Shown here piece after piece: positions 23,362-30,722 of a stretch of DNA of 40,857 nt. Source of the DNA: Planctomycetota bacterium (lineage in GTDB: Bacteria; Planctomycetota; UBA8742; UBA2392). Numbering within the stretch: position 1 is the stretch's first letter; each line of letters opens with the position of its first letter. The translations under genes and the position numbers were made by a program. The stretch is from contig JADKGX010000004.1 in assembly GCA_016722065.1 (NCBI GenBank), positions 1 through 40,857 of the forward strand, in the 5' to 3' direction. Below the pieces are notes generated by a model. It had not been told where the DNA came from and ran no database searches. It was given only the letters and a program-made list of their open reading frames with translations.

Positions 23362-25280
23362 GTACGTCCAAGTGCGCCGCGTTGCCGGTTGAGGTCGCGG
23401 CCATCATCTTCTTCGTCGTCAAAGATGACGTTGCGCGGGCGATGCTGAAGCATCTGCGGGATTGGGCGTGGGGATTCCTTGATGCTCCATGCGCGCCAGC
23501 GTCCGCTGGATAGCCCATCGTGCCCAAAGGTTGCCAGCGCCAGGGCTATGCATCCATCGTCCGCTACCTTCCCCACCGCCTGTTTCTTCTGCGGCCGGCC
23601 ACGACGGTCTGCAAAGCCGACAAGCTGCTCGTGCATCTTCTTGCTGCGAATCAGCATCTTGCGGTTATTCACCACATCCTGCACGCGCTCCACCAGAATC
23701 GGGCGCGTCTGTGCGGTCGTATAGAAACCGAACGCCTCGCCCTGCATCACCGCGTCGCTAGTGAAGGACTCGCGCCGGTAGATGTTGCTGTATTGCAGAT
23801 TGTCGCTCAGGTGCCGGATTACACCCAGCCCGCGATTCGCCTCGGGAACCACAAGCGCGTCGTTGTACCACCGGGCCATCCCGTGAAGCACGTTTGCAAA
23901 CTCGGGCGCGGTCGCGTACCCGTGCCACTCAGCGACCACCTCCCCGTTCTCCACGTTCGCCACGACCGCATAGTTCTCTGACCCGTCCTCGCCCACACTG
24001 CGCTCGCCTTCGTCCGCAATGTCAGCACCGATGACGTACTGCTGCCCCCATTCCGGGCGCGTCCACGCGAGCATGTGAGGCTGCGCCCGCCAGTCCCTGG
24101 GGTCGTCAAGCTCCACCATGCCGGTCACAGACACCTTCATGCGCGAACCTGGATCGCGGCACATATTCCTGATCCAGTCCAGCGACTCCGTGTAAAGGAA
24201 CTCCGCGCCCTTGGTGAACTCCAGGGCTTCCTCCAGCGACACCGGCATGATTTCGATTGCGGCCTGCAAGTTGCCCGCTGCATCCTGCCGCAACACGTTC
24301 CGCCAAAATGCAATCTGACCCGCGCTCAGTTTCCACTTGTCCCGAAGCATCTGTTCGTACTCACGCGCCGGGTTATTCGCGGAATCAATCGAGGCCATGA
24401 AGTCCTTGGCCTGCTCATCCGTGAACTGCACGTAGCACGTCTCGTCCTTGTGCCATTCCAGAAACCGGATGCGATAATCGGTCTGCCCCTTATGCACGCG
24501 CTCCACAAAGTCCTTGAACTCCGTGCCCATACCCCGCCGAATCGTTGACTCCAAACACACCGTCGCGAAGGAAGTGCGTTCAATGGCCGGGACCGCTGAC
24601 TGCAAAGCCTCCTCCAGCCCCACAACGTAATCCGCTTCGCTTACATGCAGGTGCCGGGGCGAGTCGCCACGAATCAAGGCGTCCGTCGCACCGCACAGCC
24701 GCACATAGCTCCCATTGGGCGACTCAAACAGCTTGTCACCCATGCGCTTGGCTAGCCCCTCACCCTTGTCCTGCTTCGCAAAGATGCGGAAGTTGCGCTG
24801 CAAGGCCATCAAGGTTTCGTTCGTATGCGCTGACACCGCAGCGCCGGCACCCCGGTTGCGCGAAATGTCCCGCCACAAGAAGGCGTCCCAGTAGGTCGTA
24901 TACCCTGCCTGCCGGTACTTGAGCACCAACTCCATCCACCGCGTCGTCTTGGTGCGCCGCCAGTCAATAAGTTCTCGCGACAACTGGCGCTGCCACTTGC
25001 GCGGCTTCATGGGCGCGATGCCCACCATGCCGATGCCCGCAGCATCCTTCTGTTTGATATCTACCGCGCCTGCGATGATGTCTTGATACCAGCCGATGGG
25101 GTCAAAGTTGCGGGATTCCTTCAACCCAAACGCCCACTGGCGCGGGTCGGTCTCGAACTGTGCAAGCTCCTCGTTCCACTCCGCGCGCCAAGGCTCCAGC
25201 TTCGCCTGTTCCGCAGCGGCACGGCGCGCCATGGCAGGGTTGATGTCGTCGAAGCGCGTGTCTTTCTTGGGTCGGGGCAT
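23358..25280 (-). CDS. terminase large subunit
   Basis: A 640-residue packaging motor. An ATPase domain carries a Walker-A-like segment YRQAGYTT (near 122-129) and Walker B LHVSEAD (near 211-217). A C-terminal RNase-H-like nuclease domain contains GADIADEG, VVPEANRGLG and a DDGCIALALA segment. The motor cuts concatemers and pumps DNA into the head through the portal. The start MPRPKKDTRFDD overlaps the previous gene's stop (TGATG), so the upstream frame to 25454 is rejected. The small-subunit partner is not clearly recognised. Confidence 0.85.
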   Translation of the reverse strand: MPRPKKDTRFDDINPAMARRAAAEQAKLEPWRAEWNEELAQFETDPRQWAFGLKESRNFDPIGWYQDIIAGAVDIKQKDAAGIGMVGIAPMKPRKWQRQLSRELIDWRRTKTTRWMELVLKYRQAGYTTYWDAFLWRDISRNRGAGAAVSAHTNETLMALQRNFRIFAKQDKGEGLAKRMGDKLFESPNGSYVRLCGATDALIRGDSPRHLHVSEADYVVGLEEALQSAVPAIERTSFATVCLESTIRRGMGTEFKDFVERVHKGQTDYRIRFLEWHKDETCYVQFTDEQAKDFMASIDSANNPAREYEQMLRDKWKLSAGQIAFWRNVLRQDAAGNLQAAIEIMPVSLEEALEFTKGAEFLYTESLDWIRNMCRDPGSRMKVSVTGMVELDDPRDWRAQPHMLAWTRPEWGQQYVIGADIADEGERSVGEDGSENYAVVANVENGEVVAEWHGYATAPEFANVLHGMARWYNDALVVPEANRGLGVIRHLSDNLQYSNIYRRESFTSDAVMQGEAFGFYTTAQTRPILVERVQDVVNNRKMLIRSKKMHEQLVGFADRRGRPQKKQAVGKVADDGCIALALATFGHDGLSSGRWRAWSIKESPRPIPQMLQHRPRNVIFDDEEDDGRDLNRQRGALGRT

Positions 25281-25573
25281 CAGGTCTCGAAGATGGTGTA
25301 CGTTGGGAAGTGCGTCCGGTGACCCCATGCCGGGTGGACTGGGTGCATGGGGTTTTGGAGACGACTTGTTCCTGAGATGCCAGAATGCATCCCGCCGATG
25401 GTTGGCGTTACGGGTAGCGGCTCTTGTTCCATCTCGGCGTGCATACACTCCCACGCGCGTTGACGACCAGCCGCGATATCACGAAGCGCGGCAGTGATTG
25501 CCGCACGCAGCATCCCGTGCTTCGGGACGGTCACCGTCATCCAGCCAATCTTCTTGCGCTTACGCTTTGGCAT
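25280..25573 (-). CDS. hypothetical protein upstream of terminase, 97 aa
   Basis: Starts MPKRKRKKIGWMTVTVP and is coupled to the large terminase by TGATG and overlaps the preceding gene. A basic N-terminus is followed by a helix (LRAAITAALRDIAAGRQ) and a Pro/His-rich tail. Position suggests a small terminase subunit, but the usual helix-turn-helix DNA-binding domain is not evident, so this is only a possibility. Confidence 0.55.
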   Translation of the reverse strand: MPKRKRKKIGWMTVTVPKHGMLRAAITAALRDIAAGRQRAWECMHAEMEQEPLPVTPTIGGMHSGISGTSRLQNPMHPVHPAWGHRTHFPTYTIFET

Positions 25574-26084
25574 TGGTGGGCTCCAGGTGACGGGTGGCGG
25601 ATTCGATGGCGGCAGGGAAGTTTAGCGTTGCATCGGAACCATAAAGTTCACGCGCCTTTACGTCGTATGCCAGCGCGGCCTCTATCTCACTTTCAAAATA
25701 CCCACAAGAGTGCACGACGCCATCCTTTTTCACACGCACTTCCCATCGCCCGGTCTTCCTGCTTTTTGGGTGGTACCATGTAACCCCCCTAAACCGCGAC
25801 TTTCCGCGTGCAGGGGAGTTCATCGCGTTCACTGCTGGCGTTACCACGCGAAGATTGGCGCGGCGGTTATCCAGCCCATTCCCGTTTATGTGGTCAACGA
25901 CAAGCCCAGGCGGAGGAACCATAATCAGCCTATGCATCCTTAGTGTCTTCCCGCGCCCAAGTGTCGTCTGCGCGTACCATGTTGATCGCGCTTTGTCCGC
26001 GTGCCAAGTGAACCGCTGGACAAGTTCGGCGTCGCCATCATCTATCGTGGCGACCATGCCCCTTGTGAGTTGGATGATCGTCAT
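25560..26084 (-). CDS. HNH homing endonuclease with AP2 domain
   Basis: A 174-residue protein. The HNH core reads MHRLIMVPPPGLVVDHINGN (residues 50-69), with DH and the following NGNGLDNRRANLRVV typical of HNH nucleases. An AP2 DNA-binding domain follows (SRFRGVTWYHPKSRKTGRWE, near 97-116, running to about 157). This pairing is found in phage homing endonucleases that cut an allele lacking the element and are copied into it, often near terminase genes. The ATG at 26084 overlaps the upstream stop. It overlaps the next gene by a few codons. Confidence 0.88.
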   Translation of the reverse strand: MTIIQLTRGMVATIDDGDAELVQRFTWHADKARSTWYAQTTLGRGKTLRMHRLIMVPPPGLVVDHINGNGLDNRRANLRVVTPAVNAMNSPARGKSRFRGVTWYHPKSRKTGRWEVRVKKDGVVHSCGYFESEIEAALAYDVKARELYGSDATLNFPAAIESATRHLEPTNAKA

Positions 26085-26362
26085 GCACGCATCGTAGCAA
26101 GTTCGGCAACGCGTGCAACAACTTTCGCGTATAAATCGGGGTCCAAGTGTCGCAGCGCGTGCGCCGTCCACAGGTCCGTGGCGTCGTCGTCTTCAATCCC
26201 CTCCGGGCACTTAGCGTCTTCATCGTACCCAAGTGCCCAGCATTCGATCTTGTTGCGCTTCCCACGGCGCGGGTATCCGACTTCACCAGTGAACCAGTAC
26301 AGCCTCGGATGCTCCGGGCAACCACGCGCCACAAGCTTCCGGGTGAGTTCGTATAGGGTCAT
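26081..26362 (-). CDS. hypothetical protein, 93 aa
   Basis: The start at 26362 (MTLYELTRKLVARGCPEH) overlaps the Trp-rich gene's stop by ATGA. The upstream open frame to 26614 is antisense-like filler in another gene and is rejected. The product has a Tyr/Trp-rich middle (YWFTGEVGYPRRGKRN), an acidic segment and a C-terminal helix. No family is recognised. It might be a small accessory protein of the terminase region. Confidence 0.65.
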   Translation of the reverse strand: MTLYELTRKLVARGCPEHPRLYWFTGEVGYPRRGKRNKIECWALGYDEDAKCPEGIEDDDATDLWTAHALRHLDPDLYAKVVARVAELATMRA

Positions 26363-26595
26363 TGGGACTCCAGTTTCTTGATCTTGCGGGTCACACGCCA
26401 CCAACGGATGCGCGCGTACAGGAATCCCGGCCATTGCCAGAAATACCACCAGCGCGTTAGGCGCCAACGGAACGTGCGGAACCGGCACGGCCAATCCTCG
26501 GTGGGGTTGACTGCCGACCATTGCCACACCTCTGGCTCTGGTGGCGGTGGGGGAGCGATGCTGAACAGGAATCCTTTGTGCTCGATCCATGTCAT
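26359..26595 (-). CDS. tryptophan-rich hypothetical protein, 78 aa
   Basis: Starts MTWIEHKGFLFSIAPPPPP with AGGAG upstream. It carries 11 tryptophans in 78 residues, mostly in a basic C-terminal half with WRLTRWWYFWQWPG and RIRWWRV. A five-proline run separates this from the N-terminus. The mix of Trp and Arg resembles membrane-active peptides, which is a composition argument only. It is the first gene of the short block leading to terminase. Confidence 0.65.
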   Translation of the reverse strand: MTWIEHKGFLFSIAPPPPPEPEVWQWSAVNPTEDWPCRFRTFRWRLTRWWYFWQWPGFLYARIRWWRVTRKIKKLESQ

Positions 26596-26906
26596 TGGGG
26601 CTCCTTGGTCTCAAAGGTTACATCAGGTTCCACTTGGTGACCACTAGGCCACTTCGGCTTACATCGTAGTGCGAAACACACGGTTTGCTAGGCCACTTCG
26701 GGGTGCGGATGACACGGTGTCACAAGTGCTTGCTGCGATTGCGGATGGGACCCTTTTGGTGACGGGGGCGACCTTGATATCATAATCCCAGTAGCCTGCC
26801 CCAGGGGGTCTTTTTTCACCAGCCCCTACCCGCGTCACTCCCGCGCCCATGTTTCGGTGTAACCCTTGGCGCTTGTGGGGCTTAGGTATTGTGTGTGGCA
26901 TGGGGA

Positions 26907-26920
26907 TACTAGTGCTAGTA
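26907..26920. repeat. perfect inverted repeat TACTAG-TG-CTAGTA
   Basis: Six-base arms around a two-base centre. It may bind a dimeric protein such as a repressor, or serve a recombinase. There is no direct evidence for either. Confidence 0.45.
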
Positions 26921-26995
26921 GGCTGGCAATGGGGCTGTTTGAGGGTGCTTTCGGAGTGGTCTGGCGTTGGTTTCTCTTGGGCGCAGGCACTGTAC

Positions 26996-27024
26996 TTTAC
27001 ACTCCGTCAATGACGTTGTGTCAG
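26996..27024 (-). promoter_or_regulatory. candidate promoter for the terminase-proximal block
   Basis: Minus-strand CTGACA (27024-27019), 17-base spacer and TGTAAA (27001-26996). It lies just after the end of the frameshifted RNase H frame, as would be expected for a new transcription unit. Confidence 0.4.
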
Positions 27025-27038
27025 TTACCAAGCGTCTA

Positions 27039-27412
27039 TTACGCCCGCGAGTACTCATCAGCCCGATTCTGTTCCCCGTAGGAATCCATCGTAACGTATG
27101 AGGCACGGTCGCCAACAACGCCTTGCACGAGTCGCGCCACGCGCGCACATGGGCCGCCTTGGCTTTCCAGCGACCATTGACCACATTCACCACAAGGTTT
27201 GAGTCGCCAAGGATTTCAAGCGACGTCGCGCCGTTTTGCCTGGCGAGTTTGATCGCTTCGATTAGCGCCAGGAACTCGCAGCCATTCATGCTGGTCGCGC
27301 CGAAGTTCCAAGTCTCTGTAACGGTCACGTTTTCGGTCTGGATTACGCATCCGCCTGTGGCGATCTTGCGCTGCCAGCTATAGCTGCCATCAAAGTAGAC
27401 CAAGGCTTTCAT
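27039..27412 (-). CDS. RNase H-family protein, needs a -1 frameshift
   Basis: The start (MKALVYFDGSYS) has AAGGAG upstream. Residues follow the RNase HI plan: YFDGSYS (first Asp), NGCEFLALIEAIKLA (Glu), ILGDSNLVVNVVNG (second Asp). In the direct frame the protein then reads WIPTGNRIGLMS and runs on in non-typical sequence to 26915. If translation shifts back one base on the GGGG run at 27074-27077, it continues WIPTGEQNRADEYSRA and stops at 27039, which is the classic RNase H ending with the last catalytic Asp. The enzyme removes RNA from RNA-DNA hybrids, for example primers. The cause of the shift (programmed, mutation or sequence error) is unknown. Confidence 0.72.
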
Positions 27413-27602
27413 GGGGTACTCCTTCTGTACCAGCACAGTCGGCTCGGCCAGTCGTTCGCCATTGCCAGTGTAGTGAGTCACACCGGCACGCGAGGATTAT
27501 CTGAACGCAACTTTGCCGCATCGAATCATTGCGCCTGCACAGGCTCGCCAGGTTCGGCGTCTTTAGCTGTGTTACGGGCGCGCGCGGGAATCAAAGGCTG
27601 GC

Positions 27603-27841
27603 AGACCGTCGAGGAGGGGAGACTCCTGCATCTTGGCTCTTTGTCGGTAGCAATCAGGAGTTTCGGGGCTAGTCACCTTGTACCCTATCGCCGGATTGAT
27701 TATTCCGGGCGGTCTCCATCAGTTCGCCTGCACATGGGTGTAAATGGACAGGAGGATGCGATTCCTGCCCGTGCAGCGGTGGCTCATTGCCTCCCACGGA
27801 TACCAGAGCCTAGTGCTACCGTAGGCGTCTAGCTGGCGTGG
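27603..27841. ncRNA. candidate structured RNA domains in the divergent region
   Basis: Three consecutive folds are visible. The first is a three-way junction closed by AGACCG/CGGTCT (27603-27608 with 27710-27715) with inner hairpins ACTCCTG/CAGGAGT and CCGGA/TCCGG. The second is a double hairpin CTGCAC/GTGCAG around CAGGA/TCCTG (27728-27776). The third is a nested stem CCACG, CCAG, GCCTA with their complements (27794-27841). The strand is undetermined and no homologue is at hand to test covariation, so this is a candidate only. Confidence 0.35.
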
Positions 27842-27917
27842 TCATTGGCGGTCGTCTTTAGCTTTGGTCTGCCAATCACATTGCGTTCAGTTGTCAAAGA
27901 TCGGCCATAAAAACGAA

Positions 27918-28003
27918 ACCGGCCCCGCTCTGGCAAGAGTAGGAGGGCCGGTGAAACGTGGCCGTTTAGGGCCGGAAGCGCTCTGTTTCGATTCGCTCTT
28001 GCC
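27918..28003 (-). ncRNA. terminator-like RNA with interleaved helix, element C
   Basis: Minus-strand order is PA 5' (GGCAAGAG, 28003-27996), one CCGGCCC copy (27975-27969), a second CCGGCCC copy within ACCGGCCC (27952-27945), PA 3' (CTCTTGCC, 27939-27932) and GGGCCGGT (27925-27918), then TTTCGTTTTT. The last hairpin fits an intrinsic terminator. Two copies of CCGGCCC compete for one GGGCCGG, and PA pairs into the terminator loop, so it could act as an attenuator. It has the same strand order as elements A, B and D but is otherwise different. Confidence 0.5.
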
Positions 28004-28143
28004 TGAGCCTACACAGAGTAACCAATCCCACAAGGGGCTTACAAGCACAATTTGGCAAGAATCTGCATGCTTTCCGCCGCACGTTTTGGCGCCTGGCGCC
28101 GCTTTCATCACCTAAACCGTATCGAAAGCACCCCAAAACCCAT

Positions 28144-28172
28144 ATGATTCTGAAATATTTTGTCGCCCTCAA
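28144..28172 (-). promoter_or_regulatory. weak leftward promoter candidate
   Basis: Minus-strand TTGAGG (28172-28167), a 17-base spacer and AATCAT (28149-28144). It would transcribe element C and the structured region. Box matches are modest. Confidence 0.3.
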
Positions 28173-28228
28173 ACCCGCATAGCCTAGCGGTTCCCCAAGC
28201 TTTCCGACCTCGTTTCCAGAAGAATCTT

Positions 28229-28257
28229 TTGACAGACTATTCCGGCGGGGATACTAT
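28229..28257 (+). promoter_or_regulatory. strong early promoter for the plus-strand operon
   Basis: Perfect TTGACA (28229-28234), 17-base spacer and TACTAT (28252-28257), about 30 bases before the first gene's ATG. A host sigma-70 holoenzyme would be expected to use it early in infection. Confidence 0.75.
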
Positions 28258-28287
28258 TCCAACGTCACGCAAACGAAAAGGAACGCC

Positions 28288-28653
28288 ATGACAACCGAAC
28301 AGAACATGACAGACCTCGAGTTTCAAACCGCCTGCGATGCGATGCGCACAGCGGGCGAAAGCGACGGCAAGAATGCTGGCTCTTGGGTAATCGACGGCAA
28401 CACAAGCGACGAAACCCGCGCCAGAATCGCGCAGGGTATGGTCGATAGCGATCCGGAAGTATTGGACGCCTTGCCGTCGCTCCAGCTTGGGGAATGGGCT
28501 GGTGACCCGACACTCGAGGAACTTGTGGCCGATTACACCGACGTTGACCCGGAATCCTGCACGCCAGAGGAACTCGAGGAACTATTCCAGGCATACAGCG
28601 ATGGCTGGTACCAGGGTATGAATGATGAAGTGGAACGCAACGCTAACGCCTAA
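28288..28653 (+). CDS. very acidic early protein, 121 aa
   Basis: First gene of the early operon, starting MTTEQNMTDLEFQTACDAM with AAGGA upstream. By count it has 29 Asp/Glu residues and only 5 Lys/Arg, concentrated in stretches such as LEELVADYTDVDPESC and TPEELEELF. Highly acidic early phage proteins often act as DNA mimics that block host nucleases or regulators. That is a possibility here, based on charge and position, not on any recognised family. Confidence 0.72.
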   Translation: MTTEQNMTDLEFQTACDAMRTAGESDGKNAGSWVIDGNTSDETRARIAQGMVDSDPEVLDALPSLQLGEWAGDPTLEELVADYTDVDPESCTPEELEELFQAYSDGWYQGMNDEVERNANA

Positions 28654-28703
28654 AACCAACCGCCGGGCGAGTGACCTGGCCACAACACGAGAGAGGGAAA
28701 GCC

Positions 28704-28985
28704 ATGAGAACGGTAACAGAGTGGATGCGGCCTGCGGACCTTGACGCGGCCACAAGTGGCAAAGCTTCGCGGTGGGAACGCCATTGGAGCAAGAGGCACC
28801 ACGGGGTTATGCGGTGGCGTCTCGTGTTGGTGGAAAATCCTGCGGTGACGATTGGCTACTATGACTCCAAGCAGGCTAAGACGCCGCCCGGTGACCCAAG
28901 CACGCTGCCCCTGTATAGCGGTGGCGGCGCAATCTTCGGCGTGTTGACGCTATGCCCAGTGCTGGAATCGCACCCCGTTGCCTAA
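28704..28985 (+). CDS. small hypothetical early protein, 93 aa
   Basis: Starts MRTVTEWMRPADLDAATSG with a strong GAGAGGGAAAG ribosome site shared by several genes in this operon. It has a basic Trp/His-rich middle (WERHWSKRHHGVMRWRL) followed by a beta segment and a Pro/Gly-rich end. No family is recognised. A small hairpin (28663-28679) lies in the spacer before it. Confidence 0.65.
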   Translation: MRTVTEWMRPADLDAATSGKASRWERHWSKRHHGVMRWRLVLVENPAVTIGYYDSKQAKTPPGDPSTLPLYSGGGAIFGVLTLCPVLESHPVA

Positions 28986-28998
28986 AGCCCAAGCTATC

Positions 28999-29039
28999 GG
29001 GGCCACGCAAGCGACCCCCTTAGCCTGCGCTTTCGCAGG
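28999..29039 (+). promoter_or_regulatory. paired intergenic stem-loops
   Basis: GGGG/CCCC around a short CG-CAAG-CG tip (28999-29018), followed by CCTGCG-CTTT-CGCAGG (29024-29039). No U-run follows, so an RNA-stability or processing signal is more likely than a terminator. Confidence 0.45.
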
Positions 29040-29113
29040 ACACACTAGTAACCTATTCGTTTGCTGGTATCATGGGGACAGGAAACTTACTTTCCCAAAC
29101 CCAAGAGGACAAC

Positions 29114-29690
29114 ATGCCAAACCCAATCACAGGATCATGCAAACTTTGCGGCAAACCGTTTACCGTGCAGTGGCGTTCAGTGCTCAAGAAGCGCAAGTAT
29201 TGCAGCCATTCTTGCGCAACCATTGTCGCCAATCGTGGCCGCAGACAGGGGGAACCCGTTGCCGTCAAGTACTATCTGTGGGGCCGATTACATTGTGGCC
29301 GCGAAGCGTGCGGCATGGACGAAGGCCTGCTCCCGTGCCTGTGCGCAGAAGGTAGCAGCCCGCAGTCCTGCGCAGCGTCTCGCAAGACTGGCAATGCGGC
29401 GTGCGGGTTTGGTCAAGCCCACAACGTACCTCAAGCACTTCGGGCGGCACGAGCACCGTGTTGTCATGGAGCAGCATATCGGCAGGCCGTTGGGGTCGCT
29501 GGAAATCGTGCACCATATCGACGGCAACAAGCACAACAACGCTATAGAGAACCTCGTTATCACGACGCAGGCTGAACATGCGCGAGAGCACAGCACCAAA
29601 AACCGCAAGTGCTCGTTGCCCGGTTGCGACCGCAAGCATGTAGCGCACGGGCTGTGCGGACACCATTACGACAAGAAGCGCCGCGCCTAA
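29114..29690 (+). pseudogene. HNH nuclease gene, apparently frameshifted
   Basis: The first frame, from the ATG at 29114 with AAGAGGAC upstream, encodes a zinc-binding start (CKLCGKPF, YCSHSCATIV). Near 29271-29284 coding sense moves to another frame, which reads GADYIVAAKRAAWTKACSRA and then an HNH-like part: HRVVMEQHIGRPLGS, EIVHHIDGNKHNNAIENLVI, and a final CSLPGCDRKH zinc pair, ending at 29690. In one frame the gene would be a complete HNH protein with two zinc sites. A one-base indel or an assembly error fits. Homing endonuclease genes often decay this way. Confidence 0.62.
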
Positions 29691-29705
29691 ATCGCCCGCA
29701 TGGCC

Positions 29706-29726
29706 GGGGCTTCCACAAGAGGCCCC
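29706..29726 (+). promoter_or_regulatory. intergenic stem-loop GGGGCTT/AGGCCCC
   Basis: A 7-bp stem with loop CCACAAG between the HNH gene and the next early gene. It belongs to a set of similar stems in this operon. Confidence 0.45.
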
Positions 29727-29774
29727 GAACATCCGCGCACTTGGGCACGGACACACACAAGGGAGTATGGGAAC

Positions 29775-30221
29775 ATGAGCGCATTCATGGTTGAGAAGCA
29801 TCACATCGGCTATCTGGTCGCGGCGGCCTTCGCACCCGGCTTCCGTGCCGCAACGTACATCAAGAGCATGCTAGGCGACCCGGAGAAACCGGAGCACGCA
29901 CTGGCAAATCTGTTGAGCCTTGAAAACGCTCGCAGCATCACCTACCGCTACCCACAAGACGCTATGGATGACGTGATGCACACATGGGAACGCGGGGAAG
30001 TTGAATCAATGTGCTGGGCGGCAATGAATCCCGCACAAGTCATTCAGTCCGTGCGCTGCTACCAGTACCAAGCCTGCGAACATCCGGGCTGGAAAGACAG
30101 CAAGGCGAAAGAAATCACGGACAATATTCTGATGGCTGCTGTCCGAAGCCTGCCAGCGGTGGAAAAAGCCGACTGGGGCGCTCCGGAACCAATGTCGCGC
30201 AACGCCCGCCGCATTGTCTAA
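29775..30221 (+). CDS. hypothetical early protein, 148 aa
   Basis: The ATG at 29775 (MSAFMVEKHHIGYLVAAAF) follows a purine-rich GGGAG site. An open frame upstream to 29700 covers the stem-loop and is rejected. The protein is alpha-helical with the phrase SLENARSITYRYPQDAMDDV, which I have the impression recurs in unassigned phage proteins. Function is not known. It is well spaced within the operon. Confidence 0.68.
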   Translation: MSAFMVEKHHIGYLVAAAFAPGFRAATYIKSMLGDPEKPEHALANLLSLENARSITYRYPQDAMDDVMHTWERGEVESMCWAAMNPAQVIQSVRCYQYQACEHPGWKDSKAKEITDNILMAAVRSLPAVEKADWGAPEPMSRNARRIV

Positions 30222-30260
30222 AGACCCGTATTCGTGCATGGCAAACCAAGGAAACAGAAC

Positions 30261-30647
30261 ATGGAAACGATCAATTTTGACGACATGATGACAGTGGCGC
30301 AGGAACACTACCCGGACCGCGACGCAGGTGGCTGGGGCCGGACGGGGCGCGTTACGGGTATCGACACCCAGGGCCGGATGGTGTGGCGCGGCACGGGCAA
30401 AGAGCTCCACGTGCCGCTTACGGCGTTGACCCCACATCCGGGCGGCGGGACCCGCATGGGCCGCGTGTTGGTCAAGGTGCCTGTTGTGTCTGTGTCGCAT
30501 AGTGACCCATCCACCATTTCGCTACACATTGGGACGGGGGCAACAGACAGCATCTTGCACACACAACTCCCCCTCGGGTTGAAGGACGCAATGGTAAACC
30601 GTTGGGTGAACGAGAATCGGCAGGATCGTTCACCGGTTGTCGCCTAG
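30261..30647 (+). CDS. hypothetical early protein, 128 aa
   Basis: Starts METINFDDMMTVAQEHYPD with AAGGA upstream. The N-terminal quarter is helical and acidic. The rest is beta-rich with Thr/Gly turns (GRMVWRGTGKELHVPLTAL). No catalytic motif is seen. Likely an accessory or host-takeover protein by position. Confidence 0.65.
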   Translation: METINFDDMMTVAQEHYPDRDAGGWGRTGRVTGIDTQGRMVWRGTGKELHVPLTALTPHPGGGTRMGRVLVKVPVVSVSHSDPSTISLHIGTGATDSILHTQLPLGLKDAMVNRWVNENRQDRSPVVA

Positions 30648-30722
30648 TGCGCGCTGTCCCGCCTGGGAAACCGGGCGGCACGGCCTGTAATGGGGCAGGG
30701 TTACTTATGAGAGGGGAAGGTT

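Larger units (their letters stand above)
26596..27038. other. gene-poor region between RNase H and the terminase block
   Basis: No convincing gene. It holds a 14-bp direct repeat (CTAGGCCACTTCGG at 26644-26657 and 26688-26701), a small palindrome (TGACACGGTGTCA, 26710-26722), a second palindrome (26907-26920) and a candidate promoter (26996-27024). An 80-codon minus-strand frame (26659-26901) lacks a ribosome site and its coding character is doubtful. The repeats could be operators, replication iterons or packaging sites. Confidence 0.4.
27413..28287. other. 875-bp divergent region without a recognised gene
   Basis: It separates the leftward genes from the plus-strand early operon. It contains dense inverted-repeat structure (27603-27841), a terminator-like RNA element (27918-28003), a duplicated CGTCTTTAGCT (27558 and 27853), a GGCGCC-T-GGCGCC palindrome pair (28088-28100), a weak leftward promoter (28144-28172) and a strong rightward promoter (28229-28257). 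It is a natural place for early control and possibly a replication origin. Confidence 0.6.

Noticed and set aside
26800..26822. Plus-strand GC run followed by six Ts as a terminator
   Set aside because: The potential stem is only 3-4 bp and no plus-strand transcript is expected upstream.
26659..26901. 80-codon minus-strand frame in the gap before terminase
   Set aside because: No ribosome site, overlap with repeats and palindromes, and no coherent protein pattern. It could be revisited if relatives conserve it.
27572..27787. Chain of three tiny minus-strand frames (22, 16 and 34 codons), the first with a GGGAGG site
   Set aside because: The stop-start overlaps are suggestive, but the peptides are too short to judge and the region folds strongly as RNA.
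27473..27832. 119-codon plus-strand frame in the divergent region
   Set aside because: Low-quality composition, no ribosome site, and it lies over the structured block.
27413..28287. tRNA genes in the divergent region
   Set aside because: No T-arm consensus or 7-bp acceptor with proper spacing could be found.
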